A stretch of DNA of 64,000 nucleotides, taken from assembly GCA_019054805.1 (NCBI GenBank), contig JAHQIY010000001.1:4354501-4418500 (forward strand), given 5' to 3'. This document shows positions 46,331 to 60,300 of this stretch, piece by piece. Position numbers and translations under genes: made by a program. Below the pieces are notes generated by a model that was given only the letters and a program-made list of their open reading frames with translations, made no database searches and was not told where the DNA came from. The DNA comes from Brachionus manjavacas. Lineage: Eukaryota; Rotifera; Eurotatoria; Ploima; Brachionidae. Numbering within the stretch: the first letter of the stretch is position 1; the number at the start of each line of letters is the position of its first letter.

Positions 46331-48382
46331 AGAAAAGGACACAAAAGAATATTTATAAAAAAAAAGCTCATTATCTATAGCTCAGCTTTTGTCTACTTCA
46401 CTTAGAATTGACACTTATTTCAAGTTTATTTCTTTTTGAATAATTACCTTTGAAACTATGTAATTAATTTGTTTATCTTATTTTAGAAGCAAACTTAAAT
46501 TTAGCTTATTTTTATAACTAATATCCTATGTTCTTGTAATTTCTAAAAGAAATGAAAGAAATATTAAAAACTCACGTGAAATTGGAAATTGAAAAAAGTA
46601 ATAGAGTCAAAAAAAAAAACACGTCAAAGAATGGTATTAGTGACTTAATTAAACATGTTTTGAAATTATAAAAAGGAATGAACTTTATGGAAAGACACTT
46701 CTTAACCTTCTTAAGGCCCTCTAAATAGAAAAAAAAACAGTTTCTTAATTTAAATCTGAATGAATAATTAATTTATACATTTTCTTTTTTATATAATATT
46801 TTGCAAAAATTAACTCTTCTTGTTTTGAAAAATTTTTTCAATATTTTAATTTTATAAATTAAATTATCAAAAATCGTTAAATCTTTATCCGTTTTTACTT
46901 ATCTTTATTCTTTTTCTTTTTCTTAAACTTTATCTCCTTTTTTTTATTTATTTTTATTTTATTTTATACATCGCCAGAATTGGTGTTAATTGAATCAATA
47001 AAGAGAAAAAAAAAATCCAATTTTTGTTTTTATTCTAGCCTAAAATTTAACTTAATTCTAGAAAAATTCAAAAATTAGCTTTATCTTAATTTAAAAAAAA
47101 AATTAAGCTTACTTTCAAACATCTATTACGGATATTGAAAATTTAAAAGTCTTAACTTTGGAGAATCCTTTAAAAAAAAAAGTTTTTTTTTTTAATTTGA
47201 AAAAAAAATTAATTAACTTTAATTTACCATTTGATTAATTTACCATCTTCATCTAAATAATTTATTTTAAATAATAAGTTATAATTAAATATTTATCTTT
47301 TTTTCACTATAATTAAGCTTTTTATCTATAATACTCGACATGTTTTTTGCAACTTAATTAAAAAACTCTATTCTATTTATAAGTTTGGGTAGTTCCCTTA
47401 GCGAAAATATAAAAAGTTTATTTTTCCCAAATTATTCTACTTTTATTTTGAATTTCTTTGATAATTACATTTAAAAATTCTTTTTAATTGATAAAAAACT
47501 TTAGAAATTTAGCAAAAAACACTACTCATAACTATTAAGTTTTATTTAAATTTTCTAAATGCAGTTAGAAAATTTAAAATAATAATAGAAAATTTGTTTT
47601 ATCAAGAATTTTTAGAATAAAATGAATTTAAACATTGATATCATTTAATTCTTAGAAATAAGTTTGTTGGCTAATTCAAAGGCAAAAATTTCTCATTTTC
47701 TCATAAATTTAAGTTTACTTAAAATATAAATAAAAAAGTTGCTACAACATGGTTTGAATTGTAAAAAATCCTAGAGAAATTGACTTTTTTCCCAAAAGCA
47801 ATAATAGCTGTCAAGATTATAGATTATTAGAAACAAATAAAATTATTTTTCAAAATTTTAATCTGGATTGGCAATTTGAATAAACAAAAAAAAGAAGTCA
47901 AATAGTTTTGTCCTAATTCGAAGGCAGTGTGCAAATAGGTCGCATACATATTCCGAGCCATATCAATTTTGTGCATCGAATTAAGACTAAATATTTGAAA
48001 TAAAATTTCAAAATTATATTTTTTTATTATTTACTCGCTCTCTCTCTCTTTTTTTCTTTTTCTCTCAACTCACTTCTCTCTCTCTCTACACCCAACAACA
48101 ACTAAAAAACACAAATCACACGCGCGCTTCATCTTAAATTCCAAATATGTGTACATTTTTAAATTTTTTATTCTAATTTTAATATTGCTTGAGTCTTGCT
48201 TTTTTTCTTTTTTTTTTCTTTTTTTTTTTTTTAAATTAACATGTTCGAACAAGAATTTACTTACACATTTTTAATTTGACTGAAAATTTTAGAAATTATC
48301 TCATATATATAAAAATATATAAAAAAACCCAGAACTCAACAACAAAAAAATCGCAAAATTTTTTAAAATTTTTTAAATAAAA
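46331..48382. other. Intergenic region upstream of the PARP gene
   Basis: No exon is seen. A LINE-like tail (ATCGCCAGAATTGGTGTTAA with following AATAAAG, about 46968-47003) lies after a T-rich stretch. CT-rich tracts at 48033-48085 precede the PARP start codon by about 300 bp and may be part of its promoter or 5' UTR. Confidence 0.5.
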
Positions 48383-51300
48383 ATGTCCAAAGACACAGAT
48401 GCCAAGGCCAACGATGACGAGACCAAATCTCAGCTATCCAGCCATTCCAGCGAGAGTCAGTCAAATGGAGGCCGGCTCAAAATCGACCTGGACGAAGACG
48501 ACGAAGCGGCCAGCAGCAAGAACAAATCTCCGACCAGCACCAAAATAAAAACCCAACCAGTCACACCTGTTAAAGTAAGCCACCTGTTCACCCAGCTCTC
48601 TTTTTTTCTCTAATTTTTTGCCCAAAGGAGCCCGAAAAATCGCGGGAAAAATTCGAGCTGAAGCGGGAGCTCGAGGAGCTCAACGCGACAAACTTCGGCG
48701 GCTCGCAGACCTCTCAGGACTCGGTGGAAAAGCCCAAGATAAAGAGGCGCAACGACCGTGGACTCGACGGCGGCTACTGGTCCCAAATGGCCGAGCTGAA
48801 CGACTCGGGACGCAAACGCCGCCGCACCAACATCCTGGACTCGTCCAGCCTCTCCACTCACAGCGCAAACGACTCCTTCACTACTGAGGAGACCCGGGCG
48901 CCCGTCGACAACGACGACTCCGAGTCCGTCCAGTCCAAATCCTCAAAACGATTCACTCTGTTCAAATCGAAGACCATTTTGGCGGTGCGCGCCGACCAAG
49001 GCTCGTTCTTTCTCTGCCAAGCATGTCACACTATTTACGAGGACTCGAAAAAGTGCAAAATCCAGTGGCTCGAAGAAATCGACCCGAGCAAAAAGCCGAT
49101 CCAGTACCGGTTTGGCTATGTGGACTGGCTCGATCCGTCCAGCATCATTTCCAAAGTGCACATGCACAAAGTTGCCGAATCGAACAGAATGACGCTTGAC
49201 GAGCAAGATTTTGTCAAAGTGACGGATTTGTTGGACAAGGCGGTCAAGGAGGGCGGAATCACGGTCGAGTTCGAAGAGGAAAAAGAGACTTCGCCCGAGT
49301 CCGACCTGATGGTGGCCGATGTGCAGAAGGAAATGTCGGAGAGCTCGTCGGCCGAGTCCGACCAAATAAAAAAGCCCAGAAAAAAGCGCACCTCCGACCC
49401 AAAGCTCGATGAGTCGGACTCGGAAAAACAAACAAAGAAAGAAGCTAGACCAAGCGCGAACAAACAAGTTGTTGGCTCCAAATCGTCCATACAGATTAAA
49501 AAAATGACCAAGTCAAATGAGACGGTGGTGATGCGCAAGAGCCCGGTGCTGAATGGCAAGAAAAAAAAGGAGGCGAATGGAAATGAGACCGATGAGTTGG
49601 AAAGTGACAAGGAAGTGAAAAAAGTGGCCAAAAATGAATCGCCACGCGTCAAAAAACGCAAGCTGGCCAAGATTGTGAGCAATCGGAGTCTGGAAGAGAA
49701 CGACAAAGTGACTGTGTTGGCAAACGATCCGTTTTTTGAACAAAACGACACAATTCCGTTCATATCGCCGCTGGTTCAGTCCAAACTGGCGTTCCGGTAT
49801 GTTTATCTGAACGATGAACAGGGCTTGCGTGATTTGATAGGTGACACCAAAAGAGTGTCGTCGGTGCATGTGAAAAAATCGCTCTATTGCAAAATAACGC
49901 CGTCTCAATTGGCGCTCACTTTGGAGAACAGGAAAATGCTGGAGATTTTGATTGACGATTTTTTGAGCCCCAAGCAAAACAGGGTCCAATTGTCGGACAC
50001 TCTTTTCAACAGGTTTACGAACGGTGTGTACAATATGCGCAGTCTGGGCATTAGTAATATCCGCAAGTTGACGGAAGCGCGTGGTGTCCGAGAAGGCAAT
50101 CAGGCGTTCAATAAGGACCAAGACGCTCAGTTTTACCAAGACACCTATCGTTTTTTCAATGATCTTTTCGAGACTTTGTTCGAGAACGGTTGTTCTATTG
50201 AAATGTATGACTTTTTACTATCAAAATATCGGAGCGTTTCCGAAAGTACAAGTAAGTTGATTTGGCTTTTTCATTTTTTTTTCTGTTCAAAAAAAAGAAT
50301 TCTGATTTAATTGATAAAACTTTTTTAAAAATTTAGCCATGTAAAACTCAACTAGGAAATGTTTTTTTTAATCCTTTAATAATAAAAAGAATATTAAAAG
50401 GCTTTGATGCGGAAAACCATACCAAATGGGTCTTAAGGCCCATTGTAATGGCTTGCTAAACCAAATTTATCTAGTTTATTCTTAAATTAATTTAATAGTA
50501 TTTGTATCAATTATCTCTTTGGGTAGACGATTCCAAACATCATGTTAACAAAAATATTGTGACGTTGTTCACAGTTTTTCACCAAGTGTCTTTCTATCAT
50601 AAAGTCATGAAATGTATTTCGATGAATCGTTTTTGAACAAAATAAGATAGTACCAGTTGATCTTATCTTATCAAAAGGTAAAATATCAAGCGGTCACATC
50701 AATGATTAAATGGTCATTTAAAAAAAATTGATTTTCATTTAAAAATTAAGCAGGGTCTGGGATAGAGCCCTGGTTTAGGGATTCGGGTATGTTGTAGATT
50801 AGAGAACTATTAGTTAAAATTAAAATTAATAATTAAACTTTTAATAAATTAAAATCTTTAATATAATTATCCATTTGATGATTTTATTTATTTTCTTGTC
50901 ACAATTTAATTATTGATATGATGGGTTAAAATGCATCATTAAATAATAACAACCCTTGACAATTTTAAGCATTTGTATATGATCGACTCTGGTTCTTATA
51001 AAACTAAGTTTTCCAAGTGTTGTTAATCTTTTTTTCTGTTCAAAAAAGGATGCTGAATGAATTGATAGTTTAAAATAAGCTTTTTTTTCTTTTAAAAAAG
51101 GCGAACTTTTCGTTTATTTAATTATTTTTTTTAATCTTGTAAAAAATGATTCTATTGTTAGGCGAATTAAAGCTTGAACTGGTTTTGATATTGAATTCAA
51201 AAAAAGATATTTTTGGAAAGTTGGAATTATTTTAATTTAAATTTTTTTAATTTTTTCAAAAAATCGCTTTAAATTTTTGATTACCATATGGCTTTTAATT

Positions 51301-54300
51301 TTTAACCTTAAAAACTAAAAGCCATTATTAAGATCGATTACACAATCAAATCGGTTGAGAGTGGAATGTCAAATTTCGCCTTTTAATTAGTATAAATTGA
51401 ACTTTATTCTATAGAATTAAAAAATTAGGTTTGTTTTTTGTTTAAAAAAATAACACTGTGAAAAAAGTTAACATTTAAATCTTTAGTAATGTTCAATTTT
51501 TTTTTCAAACTTAATTTTTTTTCTCAATCTGTTTTAATTTTAAAAGAATAATTTAATATTTCTTTTAAAAATTGTTTTAAAAATCTCTTTTTAAGTTTGG
51601 GTAATATGATGAATATAAACAATTTATTTTTCCAATTTAAAATATCGTGTATATTTTTATTTTTTTTAGAACGCTTTAAAGAATTTTTTTTTAATGATTT
51701 TTAGACTAAATTATTTATAGTATTGCTATGGAGAGAGAATTTTTTTAAATGCCTATCAATTATTAAAAACCCTATATAAATTTTTTCAATTTATTTAAAT
51801 TCAAGCCTTATAAGCGGCATTAATTTCAAAATATTTCACAACGAAATAACTATTGTAAAGTTTCTTTTGAATTATCAAGTAGTTTAATCATTTATTTAAT
51901 CTTTTGCATAAATTTTATGCCATTAAAATTTACATCAATTTATTATTGTTGTTTGATAAAAAGTTAAATTAAAGTTTCTTATCAAATTTTAAAAATCATC
52001 ATTCTAAAATTCAGTTTAAATTAAAAATTTAATAAAAATATTTTCTTTTACAGAAGAAGAAAAAATTAAAAAGCAAAAATTGTCAAATAAAATAATTTAA
52101 AGATTTTTGCGCTAACAGAGTTACTTTTAAAAAAAAATTTGAGAAAAATTTATCTAAACTTACATTTTTAGAATACATTTTTCTCAAATGAGTCTCGATA
52201 ATAGAAAATTTACTCTAGCTCTTTAAATTATATTTATTTTGAACGATTCAAAATATTTTTTTTTATCGTCAAATAATTTAAAAAAGACAAAAATTCCAGA
52301 TTTTAAAAAGAAAAAACAATCTATAAAATCAATTCTTAAAATATTCTAATAATTAAAGGTAAATTTTTCACTTACAAAATATTAAATATTCTTATTTGCT
52401 TAATAAATTCAATTAAAGAGAAAAACTTGAAGCTTTTATTCTACTGTAATTTTCATCAACTAGCACATTCAACTTTTAATCAAAATCTAACTTCTGGCGA
52501 TATTCTACATTAATTAAGCTAAATCCAGATTGAAATAAGTTTAGATAAAAAGAAAACTTCCTCCAATAAACATTTTTATTGTATAACACAGGTTTTACAG
52601 ACCACTTCAATTGAATACAAGAATGTATGCTGCACTTCCAGGCTTGTTTTTAGGTTTTTGTAAAAATAAAAAAAAATTAAATTGTTTAACAACTTGCGAC
52701 TTAAAAACCACCAACTTCTAATAAAAATAATTAAGGCTTAGGATAATCAATTAAACAAAATTAAATATTATAAAAAATTATATTTTATTTAAAAAAATTA
52801 ATTTTTAATTACAAAAATAAATTAAAACATTAAAAAAGTTATTCTCAAGTATACAAGTCGTTAAGCTAGAATGGATGTAGACCTAAAATACGCTTTGCAT
52901 CAGATTGACAAAGTACTTTCTAAATTTCAAATTAATTTTAATTTTTAATTCCTTTTTTTGGATAAAGGCTCATTTTTTGTTCGAATATTTGAGTCTAATT
53001 TATGGCAATATTATGAAATATCAAAAAGAATTTTTAAAAAAATTGTTATTCTGATAAATAACAATTTTATTTTGATTATTAATTATGAAAAATCGGTAGT
53101 TTATATTTTCAGTAAAATGGGTTAGAAATGATGGATTGCCAATTTTCGGATGCTAGAATAAATAAGATTCCATTATTTTTATTTCTTTGAAGGAAATTAA
53201 AAAAAAATTAGAAAACAGGAAATTTACTTGTAAAGAAAACCCTATTGTCATGAGCTCTAAAACAAACGAACCAACTTTAAACTAAAAGTTAATAAATATT
53301 TAATATTTCCAGATCCAAGAAACAATTTTATATCATATGAATCGAGATTTATATATGAGAACATATACAAGGCAGTATTGTATGGTCACAGAAAGCTGGC
53401 AGCCTATTTAATAGAAAACGCGCCCGCTGGCCACGGCTTCAACTCAGTTCACATTGAAGTGCTAAAAGCCGAAAACGGCTCGGATCTCAATTGCCAATTG
53501 CGCTCAAACCAATGCACCAAAAAACCGTTTGCCAACGACTTCATAACTCCCATTCACTGCGCGTCCATAAACCCAAATGTAAAGTATCTCAAGACCCTGC
53601 TGTCCATAACCCAGGACTTTGACATTCAGGACAAAAAACAGCGCCGACCAGTCCACTATGCGGCCGTGTGCCAGGACTCGACACCACTCGAGTACTTGAT
53701 CACCCGTGTTTCACCATATCAAGTGGACGTAGACGGCAACACACCGCTACACTATGCATGCTTGGCCAACCGGTCAATTAACTGCGAAATATTGCTTAAC
53801 TTTGCCCAAAAGAAACAAGAAAACGACTCGGTGCAAACAACCGAAGTGGTCATAGACAACAAATTCGGACTTGGCGGAGTCAACAGGCCAAACAAGCGCG
53901 GTCTTTTGCCCCTCCATTTGGCCATTCAAAAAGGCAACTACGAATGCATCAAAGTGCTGATAAACTACGGCGCCAATTTGGAATACGCCTTGCCAACATC
54001 CATGGGCAAAATAACACCGCTAATGTACGCTGTTCAATTGGGACACAATAGAATAGCCAAGTTCCTGATTGAAAACAACGCCAAGATAGAGGCGCTCGAC
54101 CGCTTCAAACGCAACGCCGTCATACACGCAGCAATGACAGGCAGTGCGAAAATTTTGTCTTATTTGCTGAGAGCGGGCTCTAACCCGAATGTCCAGGACT
54201 CGTCGGGCAACTCACCACTTCACTATGCATGCGCATACGGCTGGTACTTTTCGGCCAAAAGTTTGGTCGAGGCAGGCGCCAACATCAACCTGAACAACGA

Positions 54301-57300
54301 CTGGAAGTTGAGCGCATTCGGCGTCGCCTTTCTAAAAGGCCACATCGGCATCTGCGACTACTTGCTCAGTCTTGGCAAAATAGACATCAATTTTCGAACA
54401 GAAGAAGGCGAATCGCTGGTCATGTTGACTGTGTCGAGCACAGTAAACGACAACAATGTCAAGCAGCTCGACTACATTGTGAACAAACTGAGCGCCAACG
54501 TTAAACTAAGAGACCTGAAGGGCAACAACGCATTTCACTATTTGGCAGCAAATGCAAGCGACACTGGCCTCAATTTGAAAATGGCCGACATTCTGGTCAA
54601 GGCTGGATGCAATGCCAATCTGAACAACTACAATCTAGAGACTCCCTTGTACACTAGTCTTAGCAATTTGAATGTTAAATTTGGCCGCTATTTACTCAAA
54701 GAGCTAAATGTCAAGCTGGACTCCAAGTCAAAGATTTTGTTCATAATGGCCGAGAGGTGCATGGAAATGGACTGTTGTCACGTCATCTTCGGTCCCGACT
54801 ACACCGACCACGACATTTTCAACAAATACAGGACTCATTTTGAAGAAATGGCCAAGCTGAAAAACGAACACGGCCTCACGCCATTCCAGATTGCTTCCAC
54901 CAAGCTTAATACCCATTTGGCTCAAATACCTGAGTATTGCAGAAAATTTATGCTATTTTTGTACAAAGAGTGCAAGTCGGACCCGAACGAGCTGGTCTAT
55001 CACCGAGCAGAGGGACTTGGCGGCGACGAACCGGAGAAAAAAGCCTACAAGCCAGTGCTGTTCAATTTTGTCAATGACAAATGCATTGATTTGTTCATGG
55101 ACTTGATACAAGTAAACCAAGAATGCATCAACTTTGCTCTGTGCGATTCAAATGGGTTCAATTTGCTGCAAAAGTCCATTTGTTTGCGCCAGACTGTGCT
55201 CAGCATCAAATTGTTGGACACAGGCGGCCTGTACTCGTCAAGTGAATCGCTCAAAAATCTACTATTCAACAAAAACGAGAACATTCTGCAACTGTGTTTG
55301 CGCTATGCCGAGTACAAGGTGTTTTTGAGTGTGCTTGATCTGATGGTTCGGATGCAAAAAGGCCAAAATGATTTGACTAACTATGAGGCCATGTTGAAGC
55401 ATGAGGATAAAGATGGTAAAAATGTGCTGCACTATTTGGCCGAGTTGAGCGCTGGGTCAGCGCTGGGCTCCTTTTTGAGCTCGTTTCGCGCCAAAATCAA
55501 CTTGTTGTTCGGCAATTTGAGTGTAATGCACGAACTGTGCACCAAAGAGGACAAGCACGGCCGTCAACCAATGCACATGTGTTTGCTGAATAGCACAGAC
55601 TCGGCTGACACATTGGACTTGCAGTTTTTTCTCACCGAATTCTCTACATTCGACACGACCGACTCACTGAAGCGCTTGCCGCTGCACTACTTGTTTTTGA
55701 GCAACAAGTCGTGCGAATTCAAAGAGCCAGTCACCTATCAGACATTCACTCAAACCGATCCGGTCGAGCTGTTGACTGTTCTTGTTGAAAAGACGTCCAA
55801 ACATTTGCTAGACTGTCAAGACGTGTTTGGCTACACGCCGCTACACTACGCTGCTTTACGCGGCGCCACCATCTCATGCTCCATTCTCATTGCCAATAAT
55901 TGTTCCATCCTAAAAGAGAACCTTATCGGCAATACGCCACTTTCAAGCGCCATTTACTTCAAGCGAGAGTCAACTATTCTGCAATTGCTACGCTCGGACA
56001 ATCAGGGTCTTAGAGAATTAAACAATTACTTTAATTTTAGTAAAGCTGAAAGCCCTGACCAAGGAATGAAGTTTTCATTAGTCGAACAGCCTGTCGAAAA
56101 AAAAGAATCAATTCATTTATTTGAACTAATTCTAAGTTATAAATGGCAAGGTAATTGTTTTTAATTTTCTATATTATTAAAACTGAAAGTTCTTTTTATT
56201 ATTATCATCATAACTATTAATTATTAATAGATTAAGACCTCATAGACAGTAGAAAATAAAATAAAAAAATTCTCAGTAATAAAAGATCATTATAAATGCG
56301 GCTGAAAAGAAAGACGAATTATTTAAAAAATTGTCTTTTGAAAGATAATTTTTTTTATAAAATTAATTTTTTTCCTTATTCTCTCCCTGTGAAGCATTGG
56401 GTCACTAATTTCGATGTCGATCTTTTGCTTTTACCATTGCTTCTCCCTATGTCATACATAGCCCGTACAGCCGAATGATTTGTGTGTAAGTCATGCAAGC
56501 AGAGGATCGAGGGTTCAAAACCTGCTGATGGTGAAAAAATCTGCAATACGGGGCGAATGTTTATTAAAATAGGGGGACCAGTTTCGACTCGGTAATAATT
56601 GCGGTTAGATGATCAACTCGATGCAGTAGCCTCTGTGTCAGGTCGAAGCCGTTGCTCAAAAAGGTACTTGAAAAGGAGATGAGCGCCTCCCCATTATCCA
56701 CTAGAATAGAAAAGGGACAATTATTATGTCATACCCGTGATCTTTTTGGTGATCGTCGACCGCCAAGTTATTGCTGGTCGCCCTACTCTCCACCTTTCAG
56801 GTGTTCATTGAAAGAATCTTTTTGGAATCCGTGTTTCTTTCATTCTTAGTACATTTTTAAGCCATCACAAATTTTAAATCTATATGCTTGACTATTTAAT
56901 TCGGAATTCGTTTTTCTGTTTATTTCAGCGTTTGACAATATGTCAAGCCAGTGTATTCAGAGAATCCTCCTTAAGCTTGCATTGTGAAAGGTGTTCAGAC
57001 TTTTTTTTAGTTTCAGATATCCGCTAACATCTACTTTCATACATCAGCAGTGCTTTTTCTATACTGTGGCACAGCTTAAGCTTCGTTTCCTAGTTGTAGC
57101 TGGCTGATTTAATCCTGATCGGATTCTAGTAAAGGAACTTAAGCTTTACCTTTAGTCAACTCTTAATATCTTTATGTGATTCTATCGCTGCATTGATGAT
57201 GCATCCTAGGTATTCATTCCAAAAAAATGTGAATTGTGAATTTTGAATTGCAAGGGTTTTGCAGAGACTTATTTGGTGAAAAAAACTTTTAACAAGCTGA

Positions 57301-60300
57301 TTTTGCTGAACGAGCTTTAGACCTAAATATAAAAAGTTATTTCAATTTAAAATTAATTTGTTCCAATATTTCCAATGCCTAATTGAAAGATTCTTTTTAT
57401 TATTATCATTATAACTATTAATTATTAAAAGATTAAGACCTCATAGACAGGAGAAAATAAAGTAAAAAAATTCCCATTAATAAAACATCATTATAAATAC
57501 TGCTGAAAAGAAAGACAAATTATTTAAAAAATCATCATTTAAAAGATAATTTATAATAATATTTAAAATAGTCAAAATTAAATTCGATATTAATTTGATT
57601 TTGTGAGATTACTTTAGAGAGTAAATTAAAACAAGTTTTTTTCGTAATACATGGTAGTGTAAGCTATGGAGAAAAATTTGAATTGGGAACAGAAAAATTT
57701 TTTATTTGGCTCGAAAAATTATGCATTTTCTCTACAATCATTTTGGAGCATTTCTACAATGTTATAAAAATTATTTAATTAAATTTTCTGGGAAAAATGT
57801 GAAAATGTAAAGTTTGTCCGAAAAATTAACAATTTTTTACCACCCAGGCCAAAAAGTGCAAACTACTTATGGCTAATTTATAAAATAATAACGCTTAATA
57901 TATAATTATATAAAATTACTCTGCAACCAGTTCAAATTTTTCTCCGAAAATTACACTATCGAACAGGTGGAGTATTTTTAGACATGAATCCTCGAATAAA
58001 AATAAGGATTTTTACCAAATTTTTTTAGAAACCAAAATATTTTTCAAATTATTAGTCCTTTAAAAAAAAAATCTTTCAAATTTTCTTGCACATATTTTTA
58101 TTACTTTATTGTCACTGAATATGAACAAGTGATAAATTAAATTTTCCTATTCAAGGCATAAATTGGTTGATTTTGGGCAGTCTTACCTCCTATGGCATGA
58201 CCATGTTCGATGCCATCGAAACTGCCATAATTGCTGGTGATGCCGGTCTAGCGTTAAGATTGATAGAAAAAATTCAACGCCAATCAGCCGACGAGTGCGA
58301 AAGCTTGCTATTAAAAAAATCCAAAAACCATTTCAACCGGACCTTGCTGACCACGATTTCAAACACCAACATTGATTCATACCAGAACCGCGACGCTCTA
58401 TTCACAATAATAGACAAAATTTTATCCTTGAACAAAATGGACACTTACTTGAGCGAAAAAGACGAGCTTGGATCAACAGCCATCCACTACGCCTGCTTTA
58501 TGCTAAATTTCGATCTAATCGATTACATTTTTAACTTCCTTGCCACTAGGCCCAACTTACCTCAGCCTTTTTTCCTCCTTGCCGATCTCCTAGACAAACA
58601 CAAACAATCGGCCTACTCGCTCTTCTTTTGGCACATTGGACGCATCACCTACACAACCACTCACCTGGACAAAATAAAATTCTACACGGACAAATACGTG
58701 TTCAAGAACAGACAAAACATTTGCACTGCATGCTATCCAATGGACAATTTGATGGCATTCAGGGCCCAAGAGTTCATCCTGGGCAAAAAAGTACTCGACT
58801 ATCCGCGAATCGGCGAGCCAAACGAGAGCAAAAAAAGCGCCCTTTTATTTGCCATAAACAAGCAAAATTTTACCATGTGTAAATTTCTACTTAAAACTCT
58901 TCAGTTTGACTGTAACATCGCTGACTCGGATGGAGTTTGTGCCATGGCCTACGCCATCAAAGTCAACAACTTTGACATCTGTCAGCTTTTGCTTGATGCC
59001 GACTATGCCATTGACAAAAGCTCAAGTGTGCCTGTGCACAAGGAGTCAAAGACTGTGGCTAGGACCAAAATGTTGTTCAGCTTGATGAAGAACGACGACG
59101 AGGAGTCGGCCGATGAGTCAGAACAGGAGACCATGGACGACAGTGTGTCCGAGTACAACATTCAGCCTGTGCTCAGAAAAGACAAAATATTGGTCAAGTC
59201 AAACATTAGTTTGGACCACAAGGACCTAAGGTCCAAGACTTTGTTTCATCACTTGGCCGAACCGCTGCCCAATGCGGCCTATGTAAACACCAAAGTTAGA
59301 AAATTGCTCATAAACGCGTACAAAAGTGGCAATTACCAGAACATTGGCGACTTTTTGAAACGCGTCGACTCCAGCATGAAAACAGCCCTTGACTACACCA
59401 TTGACAATTCCAACTTTGAGCTGTATGACGAGTTGAAAAAACTGTCCAATTCAACTTTGGTCAATGCGAAAAAAACATTTGAAATAAATGACGGCTACTT
59501 TGGCAAGCTGGACGCTGCAAAGCCGGACTTTAAATCGGATTCGGACAAATTCCTCAAAAATTTCTCCCTATCCGATCCATTCAGTCACAAAGAAGACTAT
59601 TTTAAAGTCGACGCGCTCTCAAGCATGGACAAGATCGGCTCGCTGATCTGGGACGAAAAGCACAAAGTGCCCTATGACGTCATATTGACCAAAACAGACA
59701 TCAGCTACGGCGTGTACGGCCTGCACACTTTCTACAAAATGCAGCTGATCAGCAAGTCAATGGCCGAAAAGTTCGACGAAAAGCAGTCGTGTGTGCTGTT
59801 CACAAGATGGGGCCGGATCGGCGACACCGGAAATTATCAGCGAACTCCGTTCAGCAACTTCAAAGAGGCCCGGGACGAGTTCTGCAAGATATTTCGCCAA
59901 AAGACCGGCAACGATTTTGTGGACACAGTGCTGGAAAAGAGCAAACCATTCGAAACCAAGACCAGAAAGTACAATCTGGTCAAGTTGGAGTCGCGTCAAC
60001 GGCCCAAATTGAACGACATCAAATTCGACTTGTTCGATACCAAACAATTTACCAAAGAGTCTCTATTCGACAAGTCAATATTCAGGGACAGAGAGGAGTA
60101 CAAAAACTTTTGGCAAGACTTACTGAATGTGTCCTATTTGAAAAGCAAAGTCCACTTGTCCAACTTGTCCACTGATTACTTGCCATTGACGCAGCTCAGC
60201 GACGATTGCTTGAAAAAGGCCTACGAGCTGCTCGACAAAATCCGCCTGCTGATCGATAAGCGCATGGAGCTGGAAAAGCTATCAAAAAAAGATTATCTCC

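Noticed and set aside
48033-48085. CT-rich tracts as a defined promoter element
   Set aside because: Simple-sequence tracts also occur at 12160 without a clear role; no TATA or initiator could be fixed.
48610-50139. Minus-strand frames of up to 215 codons
   Set aside because: They are shadows of PARP exon 2, caused by its higher GC content and biased codons; no domain is recognised in them.
56460-56530. A functional tRNA gene
   Set aside because: The B box is good, but I cannot fold a proper acceptor stem or anticodon arm; a SINE head fits better.
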